64,000 nucleotides of DNA from Streptomyces sp. WMMB 322 (GCF_900090145.1 NZ_FMHI01000011.1:124001-188000), one strand, 5' to 3'. Counted from the first letter of the stretch, positions 16,262-24,554 are shown. Program-made: numbers and translations. Notes: generated by a model from the letters alone, not told the origin.

Positions 16262-16705
16262 ATGAGCCATGCATGGGGGAACGCACGCACCTCGCTGGGG
16301 GCCGCCGCTGGAGTCACGTTGGCCGGGGCACTGCTCAACGGCTGCGGCACCGGGAGCGAGTACTCCGGCGGGACCGACTGGAAGGCGCCCCGCCGCTACA
16401 GCTACACGCTGGAGACGAGCACCATGGCAGTGACCGGGTCCTTCCGGGTCCGTGTCAGGGACGGCAAGGTCGTGCGGGCGCGGCTCCTCGACGGAAGCAG
16501 GATGCCTGCCGGGCGGCTGGAGGAGCGGGTCCACTCCGTCGAGGAGTTGCTGAAGCGGGTCGAGGACGCGCGGGAAGTGGACGCACACCGGGCCGATGTG
16601 GCGTACGACGGCGACCACCGTCCCGCACGCATCGAACTCGACCCGTACGAGGAGGCCTCCGACGACCAGGCCTCGTACAGGATGCGCGACTACCGGATCG
16701 GGTGA
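16262..16705 (+). CDS. DUF6174-like lipoprotein
   Basis: 147 residues. A short basic N-terminus, hydrophobic helix and lipobox (LAGALLNGC, cysteine near residue 28) mark an exported lipoprotein. The mature part matches DUF6174: YSYTLETSTMAVTGSFRVRV, VRDGKVV and DDQASYRMRDYRIG. DUF6174 domains look like small beta-rich extracellular modules of unknown role. Convergent with the NCS2 permease. No strong ribosome binding site is seen before the ATG. Confidence 0.82.
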   Translation: MSHAWGNARTSLGAAAGVTLAGALLNGCGTGSEYSGGTDWKAPRRYSYTLETSTMAVTGSFRVRVRDGKVVRARLLDGSRMPAGRLEERVHSVEELLKRVEDAREVDAHRADVAYDGDHRPARIELDPYEEASDDQASYRMRDYRIG

Positions 16706-16795
16706 CGGCATCGGGTTGCGGCGTCGAGCGACCACGGGGCCGCGCGCGGCGGCGTCCTACACGGGGGGCCGGGCGGCCCCGGCCCGGTGCGCCGG

Positions 16796-18349
16796 TCAGG
16801 GTCGGCGCGAGGGCTGCTCCGCCGGCACGTCGCCGGCCCGCGGCTCCGGCACCGCGGCCTCGCCGGCGGCGCGGGGCCGGCGTCCCAGATGGTTGAAGAG
16901 CAGGTTGAGGACGACCGCCGTGACGCACCCCGTCGAGATGCCGGAGTCCAGGATGATCCGCGCGCCGGCCGGGAAGACGCCGTAGAACTCCGGGGCGGCG
17001 ACGGGGATGAGACCGACGGCCAGCGACACCGCGACGATCACGATGTTGCGGTCGTCGGCCAGGTCGGCCCTCGCCAGGGTGCGCACGCCGCTCGCGGCGA
17101 CGGAACCGAAGAGGACGACGCCCGCCCCGCCGAGCACCGGTTGCGGCACTGTCGCGATCAGGGCCGCTGCCGCCGGACACAGGCCCATCAGGATGAGGAT
17201 GCCGCCGCCCGCGGCGACCACGTAGCGGCTGCGGATCCTGGTCATCGCCACCAGGCCGATGTTCTGGGCGAAGGCGGTGGCCAGGAAGCCGTTGAAGAAC
17301 GGGCTGATGAAGGAGCCGAGGGTGTCGGCGCGCAGCCCCGCGGCGATGGTCTTCTCGTCGGCGGGCCGGTCCACGATCTCACCAAGGGCGAGCATGTCGG
17401 CCGTGGACTCCGTCATCGAGACGAGCATGACGATGCACATCGAGATCACGGCGGCGACGGCGAACTGCGGAGCACCGAAGTGGAAGGGCGTGGGGAAGCC
17501 GACGATCCCGGCGTCGCGCAGCGCGCCGAAGTCCGTGATGCCGACGGGCACGGCGATCAGCGTGCCCACGACGAGTCCGAGCAGCACCGCGATCTGCTTG
17601 ACGAACCCGCGGGTGAAGCGGCTGAGCAGCAGGACGACGACGAGGGTGACGCCGGCCATGGCGATGTTCTTCGTCGCGCCGTATCCGGGTGCCTGCGGGT
17701 CGCCGCCCTGCGCCCAGTTGAAGGCGACCGGCATCAGCGAGACGCCGATGAGCGTGATGACGCTGCCCGTGACCACGGGCGGGAAGAAGCGCACCAGTTT
17801 GCTGAAGTACGGCGCCAGGAGGAAGCCGAGGGCGGCCGCCACCATGCAGGCGCCGAATATGACGGGCAGCGCGTCCTCACTCCCCTCCGACTTGTGTATC
17901 GCCAGCATCGGCGCGACGGAGGCGAAGGTGACGCCGTTGACGAAGGGCAGGCGTGCGCCTATCCGCCACACGCCGATGGTCTGGAGCAGCGTGGCGATGC
18001 CCGCGAGGAAGAGGCTGGCGCCGGTGAGGAACGTCAGTTCCGTGACGGACAGCCCGACGGCCGAGCCGATGATCAGGGGCGGGGCCACCACGCCCGCGTA
18101 CATGGCCGCCACGTGCTGGATGCCGGTGGTGAGGAGCTTCAGGGGCGGGAGGGACTGGTCGACGGGGTGCTTGCCCGGCGGCGCCGGGTCCGGTCCCTGC
18201 TCCGGGTCGGGCCCCTCGTCCAGGTCCGGCCCCTGCTCCTGCCTCTGTTCCTGCCTCTGCTCCGGGTCGGGCCCGTGCTCCGGGTCCGGTGCGGGTTGCC
18301 GGTGGCTGCCGTCCTGCGGCTGGTCGTCGTGTGCGGGCGTCTCGGTCAC
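16796..18349 (-). CDS. NCS2-family urate/xanthine permease
   Basis: 517-residue nucleobase-ascorbate transporter with about 14 membrane segments. The NAT signature is QNIGLVAMTR, and MTESTADMLALGEI supplies the helix-8 region of purine-specific members. The first 60 residues are a soluble Pro/Asp/Glu/Gln repeat (PDPEQ variants). AGGAGG sits seven bases before the GTG at 18349. It is the last gene of the uraD-uraH-uricase-8-oxoguanine deaminase run, 189 bp after the deaminase, so import of urate or xanthine is likely. Substrate choice is inferred from context. Confidence 0.9.
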   Translation of the reverse strand: MTETPAHDDQPQDGSHRQPAPDPEHGPDPEQRQEQRQEQGPDLDEGPDPEQGPDPAPPGKHPVDQSLPPLKLLTTGIQHVAAMYAGVVAPPLIIGSAVGLSVTELTFLTGASLFLAGIATLLQTIGVWRIGARLPFVNGVTFASVAPMLAIHKSEGSEDALPVIFGACMVAAALGFLLAPYFSKLVRFFPPVVTGSVITLIGVSLMPVAFNWAQGGDPQAPGYGATKNIAMAGVTLVVVLLLSRFTRGFVKQIAVLLGLVVGTLIAVPVGITDFGALRDAGIVGFPTPFHFGAPQFAVAAVISMCIVMLVSMTESTADMLALGEIVDRPADEKTIAAGLRADTLGSFISPFFNGFLATAFAQNIGLVAMTRIRSRYVVAAGGGILILMGLCPAAAALIATVPQPVLGGAGVVLFGSVAASGVRTLARADLADDRNIVIVAVSLAVGLIPVAAPEFYGVFPAGARIILDSGISTGCVTAVVLNLLFNHLGRRPRAAGEAAVPEPRAGDVPAEQPSRRP

Positions 18350-18537
18350 GGCGGATCCTCCTGTCGCTCTTCACAGGTCACGTTCGTTCGACGTCGTTTC
18401 TGCGCCGCTACGCCCGGTGGTGCCGGACCGTCCCGGGACGTGAGGGGTTGGGCCACGTCCCGGGAACGGCTTGTGTGGTGTCCGGCCGGGAGCCGTCCCT
18501 CCCGGCCGGAGTCATGGGGTGCCGCGTTCCGGGCTGC

Positions 18538-19932
18538 TCAGCCCTCGTCCGCGGCGATGCGCGCGAGCCTTTGGGCCTCGTCCCGCGTCTCGCGTGCGAT
18601 CAACTCTTCGTCGGCGTTGGTGAGATGGCCGTCCTCGACGACGGCGCGGCCGTTCACGAGGGACAGCGTGACCGGTGCCGCGGCGCCGAGCACGAGCGCG
18701 GCGACCGGGTCGGCGATGGAGGAGTGCCCGATGCCGTCGATGCGCCACAGCACCAGGTCGGCGAGCTTGCCGGGCTCCAGCGATCCGATCTCCTCGGCCC
18801 TGCCCAGGACTTCGGCTCCGCCGTACGTCCCGAGCCGCAGCGCCTGGCGTGCGGTGAGGGCCTGCTCCTTGTGTGCGCCCAGCCGGTTGATGAGGAGGGC
18901 GTTGCGCAACTCGGTGTGCAGTTCGCCGGATTCGTTCGACGCGGTGCCGTCCACGCCGAGGCCGACCGGGACACCGGCGGCGAGCATGTCCGGCACCCTG
19001 GCGATGCCCGCTGCCAGGCGGGCGTTGGAGGACGGGCAGTGGGCCACGCCCGTGCGGGTGCGTGCGAAGGCCGCGATGTCGGAGTCGCTCATGTGGACGC
19101 AGTGCGCCATCCACACGTCGTCGCCGAGCCAGCCCACGGACTCCAGGTAGTCGGTGGGGCCCATGCCGAACCGCTCGTGGCAGAACTTCTCCTCCTCGAC
19201 GGTCTCCGAGCCGTGCGTGTGCAGCCGTACGCCCTTGCGGCGGGCCAGTTCGCCTGCCCGGCGCAGCAGTTCGGTCGTCACGGAGAAGGGCGAGCACGGT
19301 GCGACGCCGACGCGCAGCATCGAACCGAAGGACGGGTCGTGGTGGGTGTCGATGGCCTCTTCGGTGGCGGCCAGGGCGTCGTCGGTGGTCTCCACGGCGA
19401 AGTCCGGGGGCAGTCCGCCGTCGGAGGTGCCCAGATCCATCGAGCCGCGGGTGGGGTTGAAGCGCACGCCGATGTCACGGGCGGCGCCGATCTCGGCGCC
19501 GAGGAGGTCGCCCGAGCCGCGCGGGAAGACGTAGTGGTGGTCCATCGCCGTGGTCACACCGCCGCGCACCATCATGCCCAGGGAACCGCGGGCGGCGGCG
19601 CGCACCATGTCCTCGTCGATGCGTGCCCACACGGGGTAGAGGGCGACGAGCCAGTCGAAGAGGTTGGCGTTCTGGGCGAGTCCGCGGGTGAGCCACTGGT
19701 AGAAGTGGTGGTGGGTGTTGACGAGGCCGGGCGTGACGAGGTGCCCCGTACCGTCCACACGGCGCACGACGTCGCCGAGCCCCGCCGGTGCACCGCCCTC
19801 CCCGACCGACTCGATCAGGTTGCCGGCGACGACGACGTGGCCGCGGGCGTGCTCGGTGCCGTGCGCGTCGACGGTGGCGACGGCGCAGTTCTCGATGACG
19901 ATGCGCTCTGTGCGGTCTGCCGGATCAGTCAT
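18538..19932 (-). CDS. 8-oxoguanine deaminase
   Basis: 464-residue amidohydrolase of the ATZ/TRZ type. Metal ligands are visible in PGLVNTHHHFYQWLTRGLAQ, HTHGSETVEEE, WMAHCVHM and GLGVDGTASNESGEL. The PGLVNTHHH-FYQW and SSNARLAAGIARV stretches characterise the 8-oxoguanine deaminase branch, which converts 8-oxoguanine to urate plus ammonia. That product is the substrate of the uricase immediately upstream in the operon, which supports the assignment over guanine or cytosine deaminase. Start ATG at 19932. Confidence 0.88.
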   Translation of the reverse strand: MTDPADRTERIVIENCAVATVDAHGTEHARGHVVVAGNLIESVGEGGAPAGLGDVVRRVDGTGHLVTPGLVNTHHHFYQWLTRGLAQNANLFDWLVALYPVWARIDEDMVRAAARGSLGMMVRGGVTTAMDHHYVFPRGSGDLLGAEIGAARDIGVRFNPTRGSMDLGTSDGGLPPDFAVETTDDALAATEEAIDTHHDPSFGSMLRVGVAPCSPFSVTTELLRRAGELARRKGVRLHTHGSETVEEEKFCHERFGMGPTDYLESVGWLGDDVWMAHCVHMSDSDIAAFARTRTGVAHCPSSNARLAAGIARVPDMLAAGVPVGLGVDGTASNESGELHTELRNALLINRLGAHKEQALTARQALRLGTYGGAEVLGRAEEIGSLEPGKLADLVLWRIDGIGHSSIADPVAALVLGAAAPVTLSLVNGRAVVEDGHLTNADEELIARETRDEAQRLARIAADEG

Positions 19933-19969
19933 GGCTGGGGAGTCCTCGATGCCGGTGGGCAGGGTAGGG

Positions 19970-20053
19970 GTTCAGGTACGGATACGGATCGGGTACGGAT
20001 ACGGGACCGCGTTCGGATACGGGTTCGGGACCGGATTCGGGTTCGGGAACATG
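19970..20053. repeat. Degenerate (TTCGGG/TACGGA) hexamer tandem repeat
   Basis: The spacer between uricase and the deaminase consists of about 13 imperfect six-base units (TACGGA, TACGGG, TTCGGG, ACCGGA types). It is intragenic to the operon and does not encode protein convincingly. The rest of the gap, to 20143, shows nothing. Confidence 0.6.
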
Positions 20054-20143
20054 TGCGGGCCGGGCGGAGGATCGGGGACGGCAGCCGGTTGCCGCGGCCC
20101 GCCGCTTCCGGGCCCGTTCTGGCAGGTCGGCCCCGTCGGCTTC

Positions 20144-21064
20144 TCACAGGTTGGTCATGTCGACGGGTATGCGCGCCTCGGCGCCCTCGCGCAGCACCGT
20201 CGCCTCGATGAGTCCGTAGGGGCGGTCGGCGGCGATGTAGACGGCGCCGTCGGCCGCTTCGTTCTTGATGCCGAACGGCTCCAGATCCACCCTGAAGTGG
20301 TGCTTGTTGGGCATCGAGAAACGGATCTCCTCCAACTCGGGCCTGCCCTCCAGGACTTGGGAGCCCATCGTGTAGAGGGTCTGCTGGAGGGAGAGCGAGT
20401 AGGTCTCCGCGAAGGCCCGCAGCATCAGTGCCTTCGTCTCTTCGTAGGAGCTGTTCCAGTCGGGCGCCGCAGTGCCGTCGTCGCCGCTCCAGGAGTGCCG
20501 CCACACCGCGCTCACATCGGTGGCGAGGATGCGGTCGTAGTCCTCCTTCAGCGTCGTGTACTCGTCCTTGATGTATCCCCAGAACTCCGAGTCGGTGGAG
20601 TTGAGGACCGTGAGTCCCTTGAGCCCGCCGAGGACTTCGACGGTGGAGCCGTCGTATGTGACCTGCGCCGTACGGGTCTCCTGGCCGCGCCGCACGAAGG
20701 AGTGCGAGGCCTCGCCCCCGGACGTGGCGATGCGCTCCCACGCGTACTCCTCGACGCGGATGCGTGCGGTGCGGATCGGCTCGGTCGCGTCGACGAAGTG
20801 CCGGGCGAGCGCGAGGCCGAACTGCTCGGCGGATTCGACGCCTTGCTCCTTGGCGAAGGCGAAGACGGTGTTCTTGGTGGTGTCGGTGGGCAGGACGTTC
20901 GCGTTGGAGCCGGAGTAGTGGACCTCATCGAGGTCGCCGCTGAGGGCGACGGAGACGTTGAGGTCCTTGATGTGGTGGGTCGCGCCGTCCCTGGTGATCT
21001 TGACGACGCGGTTCTCCGCCTTGCCGTACTGGTTCTGGCCGAGAGTCGTGGTCGGCACCGTCAT
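20144..21064 (-). CDS. Urate oxidase (uricase)
   Basis: Cofactor-free oxidation of urate to 5-hydroxyisourate. The 306-residue protein has the tunnelling-fold family segments YGKAENRVVKITRDG, VHYSGSNANVLPTDTTKNTV (catalytic Thr), FVRRGQETRTAQV, LTVLNSTDSEFWGY and MPNKHHFRVDLEPFG, all at usual spacing. It starts seven bases after the uraH stop, with GAGGGAG upstream. The product is processed by UraH and UraD encoded immediately before it. Confidence 0.96.
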   Translation of the reverse strand: MTVPTTTLGQNQYGKAENRVVKITRDGATHHIKDLNVSVALSGDLDEVHYSGSNANVLPTDTTKNTVFAFAKEQGVESAEQFGLALARHFVDATEPIRTARIRVEEYAWERIATSGGEASHSFVRRGQETRTAQVTYDGSTVEVLGGLKGLTVLNSTDSEFWGYIKDEYTTLKEDYDRILATDVSAVWRHSWSGDDGTAAPDWNSSYEETKALMLRAFAETYSLSLQQTLYTMGSQVLEGRPELEEIRFSMPNKHHFRVDLEPFGIKNEAADGAVYIAADRPYGLIEATVLREGAEARIPVDMTNL

Positions 21065-21070
21065 TCGCTG

Positions 21071-21481
21071 TCAGCTCCCTCGGTATACGGAATAGCCGAA
21101 CGGGTTGAGCAGCAGCGGCACGTGATAGTGCTCGCCGGGGGCGACCGCGAAGACCACCGTCACCTCGGGGAAGAAGCTCCCCCGCTCCCCCGTCTCGTGC
21201 TCCCCTTGTTCCCCGTGCGTCCTGTGCGTCCTGTGCGCGCTGAGATACGGCTCCACCGCGAAGGTGAGCCGGGCGTGTGCGGTGCCCTCCGGCAGCGCCG
21301 GAAGGTCCTTGCAGCGTCCGTCCGCGTCCGTCACCGAGACGGAGTGCGCGCTCCATTCCGCGGTGCTGTCCGTGCGCACGGACAGCTCCACGCCGACGCC
21401 CGCGGCGGGACGCCCGACGCTGGTGTCGAGGATGTGCGTGGAGACCGACGCGGTCGCGCCGCCGGGGTTGTCACCGCTCAT
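21071..21481 (-). CDS. uraH: 5-hydroxyisourate hydrolase (transthyretin-like)
   Basis: 136 residues. Hydrolyses 5-hydroxyisourate to OHCU. Catalytic features are STHILDTSVGRPA (His16), a conserved Arg in the middle strand and the C-terminal YHVPLLLNPFGYSVYRGS with its YRGS tetrapeptide. Start overlaps the uraD end by 11 bases, implying coupling. One loop is enlarged by a His/Glu/Gly-rich insertion (SAHRTHRTHGEQGEHETGER) not found in typical 110-residue members. Confidence 0.95.
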   Translation of the reverse strand: MSGDNPGGATASVSTHILDTSVGRPAAGVGVELSVRTDSTAEWSAHSVSVTDADGRCKDLPALPEGTAHARLTFAVEPYLSAHRTHRTHGEQGEHETGERGSFFPEVTVVFAVAPGEHYHVPLLLNPFGYSVYRGS

Positions 21482-22073
21482 GCTCGCTCGCCTTCTCTCC
21501 TGGGCCTGCCGGCCCCGATGGTGCTCCCGTCTGCGCCGGTCGGGCCGCCTGCGCCGGTCGGGCAGCCTTCGCCAGTGAGGTCAGCCGGATCCGGTTGATC
21601 TTCGTCAGTTCGGTGCGGACGATCTCCCGCTCTTCCTCGGGTGAGTTGCCGATGCGGCTGCGTGCGGCGTCCCTCATCTGCTCGCCGCTCAGACCGGTCG
21701 CGCAGATCAGGAAGACGTGTCCGAACCGTTCCTGGTAAGCCAGGTTCAGCTCCAGCATCTCCGCCTTCAGCGCCTCGGAGGCCCCGGCCATGCCGCGCTG
21801 CTCGCGCGCGGAGGACGGATCGCCGGGACGTGGACGCCCGATGGGCGGGTGGCCCGCCATGGCCTCGTCGAGGTCGACGGCGGTCAGCTCCGCCATCGCC
21901 GCGTCGTTGGCGGCGAGCAGCCGTTCCGGGGTGGCGTACGGCCGGCCCTCGAGCAGTGCTCCCGCCCACGCCCGGGCGGCGCACACCCCGAGGAGCGCAG
22001 CGCGGGCCTCGCTCTCCTGGGCGGAGTTGAGCCAGGTCAGACCCGGCGTCGCGGGGGAAGGGGAAGGCGTCAC
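21471..22073 (-). CDS. uraD: OHCU decarboxylase
   Basis: 200 residues. Decarboxylates 2-oxo-4-hydroxy-4-carboxy-5-ureidoimidazoline to S-allantoin, completing urate breakdown. The catalytic His75 lies in GHPPIGR, with SAREQ providing the conserved Glu and FGHVFLICATG the core strand. It ends in a low-complexity Ala/Pro/Gly tail (AARPAQAARPAQ) of about 35 residues that is not part of the fold. GTG at 22073 follows GGAGG. First gene of the operon; two palindromes lie just upstream. Confidence 0.94.
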   Translation of the reverse strand: MTPSPSPATPGLTWLNSAQESEARAALLGVCAARAWAGALLEGRPYATPERLLAANDAAMAELTAVDLDEAMAGHPPIGRPRPGDPSSAREQRGMAGASEALKAEMLELNLAYQERFGHVFLICATGLSGEQMRDAARSRIGNSPEEEREIVRTELTKINRIRLTSLAKAARPAQAARPAQTGAPSGPAGPGEKASEHER

Positions 22074-22089
22074 GTATGCCTCCGGAGAG

Positions 22090-22106
22090 TGTTCGGACTG
22101 GGAACA
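22090..22106. promoter_or_regulatory. TGTTC-N7-GAACA dyad upstream of uraD
   Basis: TGTTCGGACTGGGAACA, perfect five-base arms, 17 bases upstream of the uraD start. It has a TTC-N7-GAA core shared with TTTCACGATACGAAA at 24510-24524. Inferred operator. Confidence 0.45.
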
Positions 22107-22130
22107 GCTAAACCCCGGAGGAGGACAACG

Positions 22131-22145
22131 TCAACAGTTTGTTGA
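22131..22145. promoter_or_regulatory. TCAACA-N3-TGTTGA palindrome upstream of uraD
   Basis: TCAACAGTTTGTTGA has exactly the same six-base arms and spacing as TCAACATTCTGTTGA upstream of allB. It is 58 bases before uraD and followed by an AT-rich stretch likely to hold the promoter. Identity over 12 fixed bases at two genes of one pathway argues for a true regulator site. Confidence 0.65.
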
Positions 22146-22332
22146 AATTCTGATCCGGTCGACGACGGCCCCGGCACGGTCGGTTCGAGTCCGGCCACAG
22201 CCCGAACTCCCGGCCCGGAGCGCCCGGATGAGCGTGACTGTCACCGGCGAAGCGGGCCCGTCACCGGCGGAGCGTGACCGTCACCGGCGGAACTGCCAGG
22301 ACTTCCGCTGCCGCCGCCCCGCTCCCAAATAC

Positions 22333-22345
22333 ATGCGATTCGCAT
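22333..22345. promoter_or_regulatory. ATGCGA-T-TCGCAT palindrome upstream of the NTF2-marR pair
   Basis: A 13-bp dyad with perfect six-base arms. TACAGT, a possible -10 element, follows within four bases, and the first start codon is 12 bases away. Position and symmetry suggest an autoregulatory operator for the MarR protein of the pair. Confidence 0.55.
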
Positions 22346-22356
22346 ACAGTGCCTCC

Positions 22357-22743
22357 ATGAAGCCCGAAACCCTGCTGGAAGCAGCCGTCAGCCGCTGGCA
22401 CACGACGGTCAACGACGGCGATCCGGAGGCGGCCGCGGACGCGGTCACCGACCCGGTCGTCGTGCTGGGCCCGAAGGGCGCCGGCTCGATCACCGCCGCC
22501 CAGTTCGCCGACTGGGTCCAGCGGTCCGGGATCAGGCTGGTCCCGCAGACCTGGCATCCGGTCAGTGAGCGGCTGGTGGTGGTCGAGGAGGACGCCACCT
22601 GGCCCGGGAGCAGCACCCCGGCCCGCGTGGCCACGGTCTTCCGGGTGACCGGCGAGCGGGTGTCCGCCTCGCTGCGGCTGCCCGATCTCGAGTCCGCACT
22701 CGAAGTGGCCCGCATCTGCCGCGAGATGGCTGCCACCGAGTGA
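22357..22743 (+). CDS. Small protein, NTF2/SnoaL-like
   Basis: 128 residues. The start (LLEAAVSRWHTTVNDGDPEAAADAVTDPVVVLGPKGAG) and size suggest a SnoaL/NTF2 cone fold, with strand-like segments WHPVSERLVVVEED and ARVATVFRVTGERVSASLRL. No catalytic residue set can be named. Its stop overlaps the start of the MarR gene by four bases (GTGA), so the pair is cotranscribed and probably functionally linked, for example a small-molecule binder controlled by its own MarR repressor. Confidence 0.72.
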   Translation: MKPETLLEAAVSRWHTTVNDGDPEAAADAVTDPVVVLGPKGAGSITAAQFADWVQRSGIRLVPQTWHPVSERLVVVEEDATWPGSSTPARVATVFRVTGERVSASLRLPDLESALEVARICREMAATE

Positions 22744-23222
22744 GCGGGAACCGCGACACCGGACGGCAGGACGCGGAGCAGCCCGGCACCGGGCGCGGCC
22801 CCGGCCAGGTGCTCTTCGAGTTCGTCCGCCACTGGTCGCGCCGCCCTCACGCGGGTGAGTCCCAGGGGGCGGAACAGGGGCGTCTCGTGCTCGTCACGGA
22901 GGCCGTCCACTCGCTGACGCGGCGGGGGCCCGCGACGGTCAACGCGGTGGCCCGCGAGATCGGCATCGACCAGAGCAATGCGTCCCGCCTGGTGAAGAGC
23001 GCAATCGCCGCCGGTCACCTGCGGATGCGGGCGGCCGACGCCGACGGCCGGCGCCGCGAACTGTCGGTGACGCCGGCGGGCCTCGCCATGCTCGACAAGG
23101 CGCACCGGTGGCAGGAAGCCGTCTTCGACCGGCTCACCGAGGGGTGGAGCGAGGAGCAGCGCGCAGGCTTCCGTCAGGCGATGCTGAGCCTGCTGGAACG
23201 GTCACATGCGGCCGGTTCGTGA
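22740..23222 (+). CDS. MarR-family regulator
   Basis: 160 residues. Winged helix of MarR type: LVLVTEAVHSLTRRGPATVNAVAREIGIDQSNASRLVKSAIAAG is the helix-turn-helix and DADGRRRELSVTPAG the wing with its Asp-Arg-Arg. The first 40 residues are polar and variable. GTG at 22740 overlaps the upstream stop. It likely regulates the operator at 22333-22345. No ligand can be inferred. Confidence 0.88.
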   Translation: MSGNRDTGRQDAEQPGTGRGPGQVLFEFVRHWSRRPHAGESQGAEQGRLVLVTEAVHSLTRRGPATVNAVAREIGIDQSNASRLVKSAIAAGHLRMRAADADGRRRELSVTPAGLAMLDKAHRWQEAVFDRLTEGWSEEQRAGFRQAMLSLLERSHAAGS

Positions 23223-23285
23223 CGTCACGTCACGAACCGGCCGCCGCAACGAGGGCTGTCGTCGCGTCGCGCCTTACGTGGCCGA

Positions 23286-23404
<119 letters not shown>

Positions 23405-23606
23405 GGTTCTCGCAGGCCGACGGGCAGGTGTCGCAGTTCACCACGCCGAGGTACGTGCCTCCGTGCGGCCCACCAGGGTCACCCGGGAGCGCAGGGACGG
23501 CGGCTCGCGCTCCGCCTCTCCGCGTCACAGCCGAAGGGCCGGCGCCCGCAGAGCTCGTCCCGGGCGGCGGCCGAAGCAGGTACCGGCAGGACAAGCGCGC
23601 ACCCGG

Positions 23607-24026
23607 TCACCGGGGATCACCGCCCGCTCCCGTACCCCGCTGCCTGGCCCGCTTCTCCTCCTGGGAGTTGATGTAGTTGTAGACGGTGAAGCGGCTGACG
23701 CCGAGCGCGCTCGCGACCGTCTCGACACCGTGCCGCACGGAGAAGGCGCCACGGCTCTCCAGCACGCGCACTACCGACTGCTTCGTCCTGCGGTCCAGTT
23801 CGGCGAGCGGCATTCCGTGGCGGCGTTCCAGTTCGGCGAGGATGTGGTCGAGGGAGTCGGACAGGTGGGGCAGCCGCACAGCGACGACGTCCCTGCCCTC
23901 CCACGCGAGGACCACGTCGTCGCCCCGGGCCTCCTCGGGAGCGACCATCTCCGCGCCCATCGCGTCGACGAGGGGCTTGACCGCGTCGGCGAAGCGGCGG
24001 CCCTGGTCTCCGTCGGCAGCGGTCAT
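23607..24026 (-). CDS. YheO-like HTH_22 DNA-binding protein
   Basis: 139 residues. The C-terminal half (TKQSVVRVLESRGAFSVRHG, VASALGVSRFTVYNYIN) is the YheO-like HTH_22 domain. The N-terminal 70 residues (ADAVKPLVDAMGAEMVAPEE, LPHLSDSLDHILAELERRHG) are a small truncated version of the usual PAS-like YheO domain or another ligand part. Its ATG overlaps the stop of the preceding gene (ATGA). Situated between the urate and glyoxylate operons; a regulatory role in purine metabolism is possible but not shown. Confidence 0.82.
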   Translation of the reverse strand: MTAADGDQGRRFADAVKPLVDAMGAEMVAPEEARGDDVVLAWEGRDVVAVRLPHLSDSLDHILAELERRHGMPLAELDRRTKQSVVRVLESRGAFSVRHGVETVASALGVSRFTVYNYINSQEEKRARQRGTGAGGDPR

Positions 24027-24337
24027 GCCCCGCCCCCGGCGGTACCCGGGGCCGTGTCCGTGTCCGCGTCCGCGTCCGTGCCCGCGTCCTCGTCCTCGTC
24101 CGTGAGGACGTTGAGCTGGAGCGAGATGCGGGTCGCGCCGGCGCCGAGCGAGTCGTTCAGCACGGCCCGGACGGCTTCCAGCACGTCCTCGGCCCGGCCC
24201 TCGACCGTGTTGCCGAAGGGGCCCACGTCGACGGAGTCGAGCGGTGCGCTGTGCACGACGTCGCGGGCCACCAGGGCATGCCGCGGCGGCTCGTCCAGGT
24301 CGAAGGGCTCCGTCGTGAACTCGGCTCGCAATCGCAC
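24023..24337 (-). CDS. Thiamine-binding (DUF77/MTH1187) family protein
   Basis: 104 residues. The core (MRLRAEFTTEPFDLDEPPRH, SVDVGPFGNTVEGRAEDVLEAV, ATRISLQLNVL) matches the MTH1187/YkoF ferredoxin-like fold, and family members of this kind bind thiamine or its derivatives. An acidic low-complexity tail (DEDEDAGTDADADTDTA) follows. Cotranscribed with the HTH protein by a four-base overlap. The adjacent glyoxylate carboligase uses thiamine diphosphate, which makes the neighbourhood suggestive, but that link is speculation. Confidence 0.7.
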   Translation of the reverse strand: MRLRAEFTTEPFDLDEPPRHALVARDVVHSAPLDSVDVGPFGNTVEGRAEDVLEAVRAVLNDSLGAGATRISLQLNVLTDEDEDAGTDADADTDTAPGTAGGGA

Positions 24338-24488
24338 GTCGTCAACCTACGCGAACGTCACGGGGAGCGGCCATCCGAAGGGGGGCAGGACGGCGGCAGG
24401 ACGGCGACGGGACGGCGGCCTGCGGCCGGGGTACGCGGTTCCGTGCTGCGGCAGACCTCTTGACAGCTTCCGGGATTCGGGAGCACTC

Positions 24489-24503
24489 TTCCATGAAGTA
24501 GAA
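24489..24503. promoter_or_regulatory. TTCC-N7-AGAA box upstream of hyi
   Basis: TTCCATGAAGTAGAA. Same 15-bp layout as the boxes at 2294 and 5788. It is followed directly by GAAAGCAACTTTC (24501-24513), so three overlapping TTC/GAA half-sites tile the promoter. Inferred operator. Confidence 0.5.
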
Positions 24504-24509
24504 AGCAAC

Positions 24510-24524
24510 TTTCACGATACGAAA
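24510..24524. promoter_or_regulatory. TTTC-N7-GAAA palindrome upstream of hyi
   Basis: TTTCACGATACGAAA, perfect four-base arms, 30 bases before the hyi start. Fits the TTYC-N7-RRAA class. Its 21-bp offset from the previous box equals the offset between the two boxes at 2294 and 2315. Confidence 0.6.
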
Positions 24525-24554
24525 TAGGCACCGACCGGAGGGAAGGCGATCCGC

